The notes below the pieces were generated by a model. That model searched no databases. It saw only the letters and a list, made by a program, of their open reading frames with translations, and was not told the DNA's origin. A program made the position numbers and the translations under genes. A stretch of DNA of 64,000 nt. Source: CAWHJN01 sp963829705. Lineage in GTDB: Bacteria; Bacteroidota; Rhodothermia; Rhodothermales; BA12. The stretch lies in NCBI GenBank assembly GCA_963829705.1, contig CAWHJN010000005.1, positions 310,001 through 374,000 on the forward strand, given 5' to 3'. Positions 41,592-50,246 of this stretch are shown one piece after another; within the stretch, counting starts at the first letter, position 1, and each line of letters begins with the position of its first letter.

Positions 41592-42335
41592 TCAAACGAC
41601 CGTCCCGCCGTCCTGCACGACGACCTCGCCGGACATGTACGAGTTACGGTCGGAGAGCAGGAATGCCGCCAGCTCGGCGACCTCGTCGGTAGTGCCCGTC
41701 CGGCCCAGCGCGGCGTATTTGCGGTACGTGTCCACGAAGCGGTGGGGGATGGTGCCCGCCAGGTCCGTCTCCACGATGCCCACGGCGATGGCGTTGGCGC
41801 GGATGCCCAGCCGTCCGCCCTCGCGCGCGATGGACTTGGTGAAGCCGATGGCGGCGGCCTTCGAGACGGCGTACGGCACACCCGCCGGAGCGGTGCGGAT
41901 GCCCGAGATGGACGAGATCGCCAGAAAACTCCCCGACCGCTGCCGCGCCATAATGGCGAAGGCAGGCTTGCCCACGTTGTACAGCCCGCCCACGTTGACG
42001 CGCAGGATGTCGTCCCAGTCCTGATCCGGCATCCGCAGAAACAGCGACGCGCGGTTGATGCCTGCGTTGAGCACCACGCCGTCGAGGCGTCCGAAGTGCG
42101 CGTGCGCCTGCTCGACGAAATCGCCCGCCGCCTCGCGGTCGCCCACGTCGGCCTGTACGGCGAAGGCGTCGCGGCCCTCGGCACGCACGAGGGCCGCGGT
42201 TTCGTCGGCGGCCGCGTGGCTCGTGGCATAGCAGAACGCCACATCCGCGCCCTCGCGAGCAAAAACGGTGCACAGCGACCGCCCAATGCCACGCGAGCCG
42301 CCGGTGACGAGGATTTTCTTGTCCTGGAGGAGCAT
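41592..42335 (-). CDS. 3-oxoacyl-ACP reductase-like SDR
   Basis: 247 residues from the ATG at 42335 (MLLQDKKILVTGGSRGIGRS). FabG-type short-chain reductase: cofactor loop TGGSRGIGRS, GRLDGVVLNAGINRASLFLR, catalytic SSISGIRTAPAGVPYAVSKA (Ser, Tyr, Lys), NAIAVGIVETDLAG and the C-terminal YMSGEVVVQDGG. It should reduce a beta-keto acyl thioester or similar with NADPH. It lies 113 bp downstream of the phosphodiester glycosidase gene; no acyl-carrier or condensing enzyme is nearby, so the fatty-acid role is not certain. Confidence 0.88.
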   Translation of the reverse strand: MLLQDKKILVTGGSRGIGRSLCTVFAREGADVAFCYATSHAAADETAALVRAEGRDAFAVQADVGDREAAGDFVEQAHAHFGRLDGVVLNAGINRASLFLRMPDQDWDDILRVNVGGLYNVGKPAFAIMARQRSGSFLAISSISGIRTAPAGVPYAVSKAAAIGFTKSIAREGGRLGIRANAIAVGIVETDLAGTIPHRFVDTYRKYAALGRTGTTDEVAELAAFLLSDRNSYMSGEVVVQDGGTVV

Positions 42336-42339
42336 GGTT

Positions 42340-42354
42340 GGAAGTGTGAACGCG
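42340..42354 (-). repeat. Pre-start repeat (CGCGTTCCCACTTCC family), copy 4
   Basis: Minus-strand CGCGTTCACACTTCC four bases before the SDR start codon, the only copy found outside the flagellar operon. Confidence 0.5.
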
Positions 42355-42448
42355 GAAGTGGGAAGGGGTTGGCTGACCATCAGCAAACCAACCTGCCCAA
42401 CAGCAGCCTTCCCCGCTTTGCGGGGAACGCGGTGAGCGAAGCCCCCTC

Positions 42449-44896
42449 TTAGCGCAGTACGACGAGGGTGAGCGCCGATCCCTGGCGGGAGGCGGCGCGC
42501 AGGAAGTAGACCCCGCTCGGCAGGTCGGTGGCGTCGAGCGCGATGGCGTGCTCGCCTGGCGTCACGGACCCGTCGAACACCGTCGCCACGGCCCGCCCCA
42601 GCACGTCGTAGAGCACCAGCCGCACCGCTTCCGCGCGCGCGGCGCGGTAGGAGACGGTGGTGCGGCCCCGGAACGGGTTGGGGTGGTTGCCCAGCAGCGC
42701 GAAGCCCGCCTCGGGCGCCGTCGGCACCGCGTCCACCGCCGTATTCGTGCCGGTGGGGTAGGTCACCCGGAGGTCGTCGAGGTAGAGGTCGCCTTCGTAC
42801 GTCTTGCCGATCACGCGTCCGCCCTTGTAATCGAGCTGAAGCCGGATGGCCGTGAGCCGGATGGGGTAGACGATGCTCTCGGAGGAGAGGTTGGCGCGCG
42901 TGAGCGGCCCCGGCATGAGGGCGTAACGCGTGGTGTCGTCCGCGTAGCGAGGCACGCCGACGGAGAACACCTGGCCCACATCGTCCCTGAAGTCGAGGAA
43001 GACGCGGTGGCGCGCACCGTCGGAGCGCAGCGTGACGTTGACCGAATCCGGCACGCCGAAGAGCGGCAGGTCGGGCTGGAGCGTCAGGATGCCGCCCTCG
43101 CCCGCCGTGGCGGTGAAGCGGTAGTGGACCTGGAAACTGCGCCCGCCGGTGGCCGCGGTATCGTCGGCGACGGTGAGGTTCGTGCCGGCGTCGGTGTTCT
43201 CGGTGAGGAAGAGCCACCCCGCGAGGTCGTCGAGCGGGTCGAGGACGGTTTCGCCGCGCCCGACCTCCACGCGCACCGTGGACGTGTCGGCGATGCCGCC
43301 GGCGTAGCGGACCACCACCTGTGTTTCGCCTTCCTTCCGGCCCTCGAAGAGGCCCGCCGCGTTCACCACGCCCACGGTGGTGTCGGTGGAATGCCACGTC
43401 ACCCAGGCGCTATCGACCGCCTGCGCCAGCCGGTCGGCATCGAGGGCATGGACGTGAAACTGGACGGGCCGCCGCGTGTCGGTCACGGTGAAGGCCGGTT
43501 CGAGCACCAGCGCCGCCACGCCCTTGACGACGATCTTCACCGAGTCGCGCAGCGCGCCCGCAGTGGCGTAGACGTAACCCGTGCCCGCTTCCAGGCCCGC
43601 CGTGAACACGCCCTCCTCGGTCACCGTGCCCAGCTCGGGCGCGACGCTGTACGTCACCTGCTCACCGCCGAGGTCGATGGGGCGGTAGTATTCGTCGGCC
43701 CCCCGCACGTTGAACTGCGCCGACTGGCCGAGGAAGAGCTTGGTGAATGTCGGCGTCATCTGGATGCGGGCCAGCGGTCCTTCAGGTGCCGTCGAGTAGG
43801 CGACGAGAGCGTTGGCGATGGGGCGCTCGGCCCCGGAGGGGCTGTTGACGATCTCACCGCGTACCACGAGCGTCGTCGAGCCGCCACCGTCGAGGTTGAC
43901 GGCGTTGTCGATGCCGACGCGCAGCAGCCAGTCGCGCATCTCGAAGTTGCTCATGCCCGCGCTCGTGGACTGCCGCCCGTCTACGGTGATAAAGTAGAAG
44001 CGCGTCGTGTCCGCGTTGAAGCCGGCGACGGTGCGCGGGTGGCGAGCCGTGTTGAAATCCGAGCTGCCGAACGGGTAGGGCTGGCCACCGACAGTGAGCT
44101 GGGGGTTGCCGCTGACGAGTTGGGTGAGGCCGGGCAGGCCGGGCGTGAGCTTTTGGAACACCCGCAGCGTGTCGCCCGGCTGGATGCCCTGCAGGAACGT
44201 CGCCGCCGCGCCGTGGCCCGAGAGCACCGCCTTGCCCGCTGGCACCGCCCGGTTGCCCACGCCCGCCTCAACGGTCTCGGCCACCACGAGCAGCGTGTCG
44301 TTGACCGTCCACGGCGTCACCGGGCGGACGACCACTTCGGTGCCGAAGCTGTTGGTGCCTGTCGAGTTGACGAACGGGTTGAACAGCACGAGCGCATCCT
44401 CCTGGCGCGTCTCGTTGTAGCCCGTGAGCGCGTAGCGCCCGCCGGGCGCGACGACCTCGCCGCCGACGACCGGGCGCGAGATGAACGCTCTCATCTGCTC
44501 GGTGATGCCGATGGCGGCGCGGCCCGGCGTTTCGCGCCGCACGACCTGCCCGTTGCTGACCGACGCGCTGACGGTGTTGCCGCCGCCCGTGAAGAAGTCC
44601 GCGTTGATGGCCCCCACGACGCGGCGGCCCGGCACGTCCTTGCGCGCAGCGATGTCGGTGGTCAGCTCGTTGCCCCCGGCGCGCGCGTCGTTGGCCTCGA
44701 CGGTTTCAAACTCCAGGTACGGGTTCGTCAGGTCCAGCTCCAGCACGTCGAGCACCCACGGTACCGTGGGCGCTTCGATCTGCCAGTGAATCATGCCCGG
44801 CCCGACGGTGCGGGTGGAGACGGTGTCGAACTGAACCTGTGCGCGCATCGGCGCGGCGGCGAACAGCAGCAGGACGAGAAGGGTAGACAGGCGCAT
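42449..44896 (-). CDS. Secreted phosphodiester glycosidase (NAGPA domain) with T9SS tail
   Basis: 815 residues from the ATG at 44896. Signal peptide MRLSTLLVLLLFAAAPMRAQ. The NAGPA/DUF2233 domain (~80-380) has VVGAINADFFTGGGNTV, FYFITVDGRQSTSAGMSNFE and DNAVNLDGGGSTTLVVRGEI, the hallmark text of uncovering-enzyme-like phosphodiester glycosidases acting on exopolysaccharide or cell-wall sugars. Ig/BIG2-like segments (~410-560: AELNVRGADE-type text, VFTAGLEAGTGYVYATAGAL) and a carbohydrate-binding-like beta-sandwich (~575-715) follow. The C-terminal T9SS sorting domain has LLGNHPNPFRGRTTVSYRAA, LVLYDVLGRAVATVFDG and LPSGVYFLRAAS. Probably cell-surface anchored or released. Confidence 0.9.
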   Translation of the reverse strand: MRLSTLLVLLLFAAAPMRAQVQFDTVSTRTVGPGMIHWQIEAPTVPWVLDVLELDLTNPYLEFETVEANDARAGGNELTTDIAARKDVPGRRVVGAINADFFTGGGNTVSASVSNGQVVRRETPGRAAIGITEQMRAFISRPVVGGEVVAPGGRYALTGYNETRQEDALVLFNPFVNSTGTNSFGTEVVVRPVTPWTVNDTLLVVAETVEAGVGNRAVPAGKAVLSGHGAAATFLQGIQPGDTLRVFQKLTPGLPGLTQLVSGNPQLTVGGQPYPFGSSDFNTARHPRTVAGFNADTTRFYFITVDGRQSTSAGMSNFEMRDWLLRVGIDNAVNLDGGGSTTLVVRGEIVNSPSGAERPIANALVAYSTAPEGPLARIQMTPTFTKLFLGQSAQFNVRGADEYYRPIDLGGEQVTYSVAPELGTVTEEGVFTAGLEAGTGYVYATAGALRDSVKIVVKGVAALVLEPAFTVTDTRRPVQFHVHALDADRLAQAVDSAWVTWHSTDTTVGVVNAAGLFEGRKEGETQVVVRYAGGIADTSTVRVEVGRGETVLDPLDDLAGWLFLTENTDAGTNLTVADDTAATGGRSFQVHYRFTATAGEGGILTLQPDLPLFGVPDSVNVTLRSDGARHRVFLDFRDDVGQVFSVGVPRYADDTTRYALMPGPLTRANLSSESIVYPIRLTAIRLQLDYKGGRVIGKTYEGDLYLDDLRVTYPTGTNTAVDAVPTAPEAGFALLGNHPNPFRGRTTVSYRAARAEAVRLVLYDVLGRAVATVFDGSVTPGEHAIALDATDLPSGVYFLRAASRQGSALTLVVLR

Positions 44897-45027
44897 GGAG
44901 ACGGAATGCGGATGGTGGTGGAAGACCTCTGAAACTAAGGCACCTGCCTGCCCGGAGCAGGCACACCCCCAGAGGAAAACCGAATGGCGAGGCCATGGGC
45001 AGAAAGCGGTACCCCGCATTCGCGTGG

Positions 45028-45056
45028 TTGCACGCGCGAAAGGTTTAGCCTACCAT
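45028..45056 (+). promoter_or_regulatory. Putative promoter of T9SS protein A
   Basis: TTGCAC, 17 bases, TACCAT, ending 35 bp before the ATG at 45092. Similar TTGC-C elements with 16-17 bp spacing precede T9SS protein B and the lipase-CHAT gene. Confidence 0.35.
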
Positions 45057-45091
45057 CCTGCTTCATCTGTCTATCCTTACCACACACCCGC

Positions 45092-48072
45092 ATGAATTTC
45101 CGATTCGCCCTCTGCCTCGCGCTGCTTCTCCTGCTCGTGCCGGGCCTGGCACGTGCCCAGAACTGCACCCTCGGCACCGCCTCCTCCGACCTCGACATCA
45201 ACAACGTCCGGGCGCGCCTGTACAACAACGGTGGCCTCTTCTGGAAAGGCGCGGGCAACGTGTACAACGTCCCCAAGGCGGCGCCGGGCCAAAACATCAC
45301 GCCCAACAGCATCTTTGCGGCGGGCCTCTGGATGGGCGGCAAGGTTGGGGGGCAGACGCGCATGGCCGCCGCAGCCTACGGCAACTGGGAACTCTACCCC
45401 GGCCCGCTCGACGCCGCGGGCAGTGCGCCGACGGACTGCGCGCCGTACGATCGCATCTTCACCGTCACCACGCCGACATTGCTGATTACGAGGCCAACGG
45501 TACGCTCACCGACGGTCTGCGCGACTGGCCCAAAGCGTGGGGCGCGCCCGTCATCGACGGCGACGGCAACCCGGACAATTACAACCTCGCGGGCGGCGAC
45601 CGGCCCGAGATTTTGGGCAACGAGACGCACTGGTGGGTGATGAACGACGCCGCCGGGCCGCACAGCACAACAGGTTCGCCGCCGATGAAGATGGAGGTGC
45701 AGACGACCGCCTTCGGCGTCAACCTGGCGGGCGACCTAGGCAACACGACGTTTTACCGCTACCGCCTCACCTACCGGGGCGCGCAGCCGCTGACGGACGC
45801 CTACGTCGGCTTCTGGGTAGACGCCGACCTCGGCAACGCGACGGACGACTACGTAGGCTCGGACACGACACTCGACATGGGCTTCACCTACAACGCCGAC
45901 AACTTCGACGAAGGCTCGGACGGCTACGGCAACGCGCCGCCGGCCCTCGGCGTCACCTTCCTCGAAGCCCCCGAAGGCGGCAGCGCCCGCAACATGGACG
46001 TCTTCCTCTACTACGCAAACATCACGGCGCCCAACGGCAACCCGCGCAGCGGTACCGACGAATGGTACAAGTACCTGCAAGGCATCTGGCAGGACGACAA
46101 GCCGATGATGACGTGCGGCGACGGCTACGACCCCAGTGGCTTAGCGTGCGCGGCCACAGCCCAGCCGACGAAGGTGATGTGGCCGGGCGACCCGGTGACG
46201 GGTGCGTTCTGGAGCGAGCGCAACTTCGACGGCGCGGGCAACGCCAACCCGGCCAACGACCGCCGCTTCCTGATGTCCAGCGGCCCGTTCACGCTGCAGC
46301 CTGGCGAGACACAGGATTTCGTCTACGCCATCGTGTGGGCCAAAGGCGACAACAACTTCGACTCCGTTGCCCGGCTGCGGCAGGCCACCACCGTGGTGCG
46401 GAACGCGTGGGCGCAGGGCGGGCTGGACAACATCCCGCTGCCCGCGGCTCCCACGGCGGCACCCGGCCTCGTGGCCCCTGCCGATGGCGCGGCGGGGCAG
46501 CCCACCCGCGTCGTGTTTACCTGGGAGTCCGCGGAAGACGCCACCGACTACGACGTTGAACTCGCCAGCGGCGCGGCACGCGACACGCTCTTTTCCGTAG
46601 TGCGCTCCGGGGTGGAAATCTCGCTCGACACGCTGGGTGCGCTGCCCGCGGGGGCCGTCGTGACGTGGCGTGTGCGCGGGCGCAACGCGGGCGGCGTGGG
46701 GCCGTGGAGCGAGGCGTACAGCTTCACCACCACGGGCGAGATGCTGGGCGGCTCGCTCGGCGGCTTCGCAGATTTTCTCACCGTCGCCAACGCCAGCGGC
46801 CCGCTCAGTCCGCCCGAGTACGCCGCCTTCGCTTTCAACAGCAGCGGCTTCCCCCACCCGACGACCACCGACCGCCCCGACGGCAGCCGCCAGCAGACGA
46901 CGGCTGATCTCGCGGGCAAGGGCTGGGGCATCTTCACCTTCGGTGCCTACATGACCTTCGATCAGTGGTTCGACCGTGTGACCCGCACCGGCGCGAACGC
47001 TGCGCGCATCTTCCCGAACGCCTTCGAGTGGCGCTTCGCGGGCTCGTCGTTCGCGATAAAGCAGTTCGAGGACGGATCCGCCGTGACGGTGCCGTTCGAG
47101 CTGTGGAACGTGGGCACGCAGCCGGGCACCGAGGACGATTACCGCATGATCCCGATTCTCTGCGAAAGCGGCTGTGGAGCAGGCGGTACCGACGGCGTCT
47201 TCGACCTCGGCGGCGACAGCCCGCTCTCGGGCGCGGAGAACGACCCCATCTCGGATGCCGTCTACTGGTACAACCCGGCAAACACGGCCCCCGGCACGGC
47301 AGGCTACGATGCCTACGCCGCCGATGTGGCGTCGGGCAACACGGCCCTTTTCTTCGACCACGTAGGCGACGAAGTGCTCGCGCGCATCGTGCTGATGGGG
47401 TGGAATTTCGGAACGACTCCCGCCGAATACCCGCAGGCGATGCCCGAAGCCGGGACGATTTTCCGCATCACGAGCGCCCCGCCGACGGTGAGCGCCCCCG
47501 TGCCGTCGGCCCCGCTGCCGGGCACGGAGTTGAGCAAAACCGCGACGACGCTCTACTGGCAGCAGCCCGACGTTCCGGGAGCCGAGACGGCTCTCCAGAT
47601 CGCCCGCGACGCCGCTTTCACCGATCTCTTGGTGAATGCGACGCCGATGCGCACCAGCTACGACGTGTCGGCACTCACGCAGGGCACGACCTACTACTGG
47701 CGCGTGCGGCAGCAGACGCCGGGCGGCCTGGCCGGGCCGTGGTCGGCAGCGCAGATGTTCAGCGTGAGCGCGACGGCGACGGCGGTGGAGACTGGCGCCG
47801 CGTTGCCGCTCGCGCTCACGCTGGATGCGCCGTGGCCCAACCCCGCCCGCGACCGCGCCACGGTGCGCTTCGGGCTGCCCACTGCGAGCGAGGTGCGCGT
47901 GGCGCTCTACGACGTGCTCGGACGCGAAGTGCAGCGCCTCGCCGACGGCGCGGTGGCGGCAGGCTGGCACGAGGTGCGTCTCGAAACGTCGTCGCTGGCG
48001 TCGGGTGTGTACCTGGTGCGCGTGGTGTCGGAGGGGCGGCAGCAGACGCGCGCCGTCGTCATCGCGCGGTGA
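45092..48072 (+). CDS. T9SS-exported surface protein A, one frameshift
   Basis: About 990 residues in all. Frame 1 from the ATG at 45092 gives the signal peptide (MNFRFALCLALLLLLVPGLA), VRARLYNNGGLFWKGAGNVY and APYDRIFTVTT. Near 45472 one base is missing; coding continues in the adjacent frame (ADIADYEANGTLTDGLRDWP) to the stop at 48072. The mature part has two modules: a WKG...WWVMND...GYGNAPPALGV...QPGETQDFVYAIVWAKG unit repeated in both neighbours, then Fn3-like domains (TYYWRVRQQTPGG). It ends in a T9SS sorting domain: WPNPARDRATVRFGL, VALYDVLGREVQRL, SLASGVYLVRVV. The function is unknown; the repeated unit is typical of large Rhodothermales surface proteins. First of three tandem paralogs, followed by a strong terminator. 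Confidence 0.75.
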
Positions 48073-48074
48073 CG
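47737..48074 (+). repeat. Direct repeat: 3' end shared with paralog C
   Basis: 338 bp starting CCGTGGTCGGCAGCGCAG and ending just past the stop. The same length recurs without indels at 52911-53248, with about 18 differences counted by eye (~95% identity). It encodes the end of the Fn3 domain and the whole T9SS sorting domain. Confidence 0.8.
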
Positions 48075-48096
48075 CTGAAAGGTTGGAGCGCGACAG

Positions 48097-48136
48097 GCGC
48101 GGGGCTTCCGGCAGCGGAGGCCCCGCGCTTTCGTTT
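48097..48136 (+). terminator. Rho-independent terminator after T9SS protein A
   Basis: GCGCGGGGCTTCC pairs with GGAGGCCCCGCGC (one wobble pair) around six bases, followed by TTTCGTTT. It lies 24 bp after the stop. Confidence 0.85.
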
Positions 48137-48212
48137 CGGAGAAGGTGTGGCAGTCAGCAGCGTGCGTGCGACGATTGACGGTGCGTGCGCGACGGGTGGC
48201 GGGATTTGCCTT

Positions 48213-48240
48213 TTGCGCGCGCAGGCATCGGGTTTATGCT
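48213..48240 (+). promoter_or_regulatory. Putative promoter of T9SS protein B
   Basis: TTGCGC, 16 bases, TATGCT, ending 37 bp before the ATG at 48278, just after the terminator of protein A. Confidence 0.35.
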
Positions 48241-48277
48241 TCGGGCACCATCTATCACCCACTTTTCATCGTTGCTC

Positions 48278-50241
48278 ATGCACATGCGCTACCGACTCGT
48301 TTGCCTGCTACTGGCTTTTGCCGCTCCCTCCTTCGCGGTCGCGCAAACCGCCGGTGGCTGCGTGTTGGGCAAGGCACAGGCCGACCTGTTCGCCAACGAC
48401 GTGCGCGCGCGCCTTTTCAACAACGGTGGGCTGTTCTGGAAAGGTCAGGGCAACGTCTACAACGTCCCCGCCGTGCCCGACGGCCAACCCATCACGCCCA
48501 ATGCCCTCTTTGCGGCAGGGATCTGGATCGGTGGCAAGGTCGAGGGCGAGACCCGGATGGCTGCCGCGGCCTACGGAAACTGGGAACTCTACCCTGGCCC
48601 GCTCGACGCCGCAGGCAACGCGCCCACCAACTGCGCCTCCTACGACCGCATCTTCCACATCGGGCGTACCGACGTAGCCGACTACGAGGCCACAGGCACG
48701 CTCACCGATGACCTGCGCGACTGGCCCTATCAGTGGGGCGCGCCCGTCATCGACGGCGACGGCAACCCGGACAACTACAACCTTACAGGCGGCGACCGCC
48801 CCGAGGTGCTGGGGCATGAAGCGTACTGGTGGGTGATGAACGACGCGGCCGGGCCGCACAACAGCACCGTCACGCCGCCGATGCACATGGAGGTGGCCGC
48901 GACCGCTTTTGCCGTGGCGTCGCCGCTCAAACCGCTGAACCAAGCGACGTTCTACCGCTATCGCTTTACCTACCGGGGCACGAAACCCCTGACGGACGCT
49001 TACTTCGGCTTCTGGTCAGACCCCGACCTCGGCAACGCGACGGACGACTGGGTGGGATCGGACACGTCGCTCAGCATGGGCTTTGTCTACAACGCCGACA
49101 ACTTCGACGAGACATCGGACGGCTACGGCAGCGCGCCGCCTGCCCTCGGCGTCACGTTTCTCGAAGCTCCCGAAGGCGGCAGCGCCCGGCACATGGACGT
49201 CTTTCTCTACTACAACGGTGGTTCCACGCCCAACGGCGACCCGAGAAACGGTACCGACGACTGGTACAAGTACATGCAGGGCATCTGGCAGGACGACAAG
49301 CCGATGGTGACGTGCGGCGACGGCTATAATCCTACGGGGCTGGCCTGTGCGGTAGCAGCCAAGCCCACCAAGTTCATGTGGCCGGGCGACCCCGTGACGG
49401 GCGCGTTCTGGAGCGAGCGCAACTTTGACGGCGCGGGCCACATCAACCCGCCCAACGACCGGAAATTCCTGATGTCCACGGGCTCGTTCGCGATGCAGCC
49501 GGGCGAGACGAAAGACGTGGTCTTCGCCATCGTCTACGCGCGCGGCGCCGACAACTTCGATTCCATCACCGAACTGCGCGCGGCGGCAACAGGCGTGCGT
49601 GCGGTCTGGGAAGGAGACCCCGCACTGTACAATGTGCCGCTGCCCGCCGCGCCTTCGCGCGCGCCCGCGCTGCTGCAATCCTCGGTCGTCGCCCGCGACT
49701 CCACTTCACCATCGACCTTTCGTGGAAAACGCTGAGGGACGACTACCGCTACGAGGCCGAGACGCACCTGGCGGGCTTTGATACGCTCGTCGTGACCACT
49801 GGCACCGGCACGACACTCGACCTGAACCGCATCGTGGCAGAAGGGCGGGTGCTGCCGGGCACCGTGGGCCAGTGGCGCGTGCGGGCGACGACGCTGGGCG
49901 GGAAGGGACCGTGGAGCGACTGGCAGCTCCTCGAGCTGGGCACGCCCCCAGAACGACTCAACGAAGACCGCTTCCGGGTCGTGCTGCTGGGCGCGCAGCC
50001 GGTGCAGGGCAGGCTGCGGGTGCGCTACGAGGTGGGGTTGGCGCAGGGCGTGCGCCTCGCGCTCTACGACGCACTGGGCCGCCGGGTGCGCGTGCTGCAC
50101 GACGGGCCGCTATGGCCGGGTGGGCCGTACGAGGCGGAGGCGGACGTGTCGAGACTGGCGTCGGGCACGTACCTGCTGCGCCTCGAGAGCCACGGCCCCG
50201 CGCTCCAGACCGACGCCCTCTCATTCACCCTCGTTCGCTGA
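48278..50241 (+). CDS. T9SS-exported surface protein B, one frameshift
   Basis: About 650 residues. The start at 48278 (a second ATG at 48284) opens the signal peptide MHMRYRLVCLLLAFAAPSFA. The shared module is intact: NNGGLFWKGQGNVYNVPAVP, DVADYEATGTLTDDLRDWPY, EAYWWVMNDAAGPHNS, GYGSAPPALGVTFLEAPEGG, QPGETKDVVFAIVYARGADN. At 49670-49720 one base is lost and coding moves to the adjacent frame (LHFTIDLSWKTLRDDYRYEA), giving an Fn3-like segment and a divergent T9SS tail (LALYDALGRRVRVLHDGP, SRLASGTYLLRLES). It lacks the second ~330-residue module (DFLTVANASGP...) that A and C have. Stop to C start is five bases, so B and C form one transcript. Confidence 0.7.
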
Positions 50242-50246
50242 CGATC

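Noticed and set aside
41592..43397. 601-codon minus-strand frame extending the SDR
   Set aside because: Only the last 247 codons (from 42335) read as an SDR; the rest overlaps the phosphodiester glycosidase gene out of frame.
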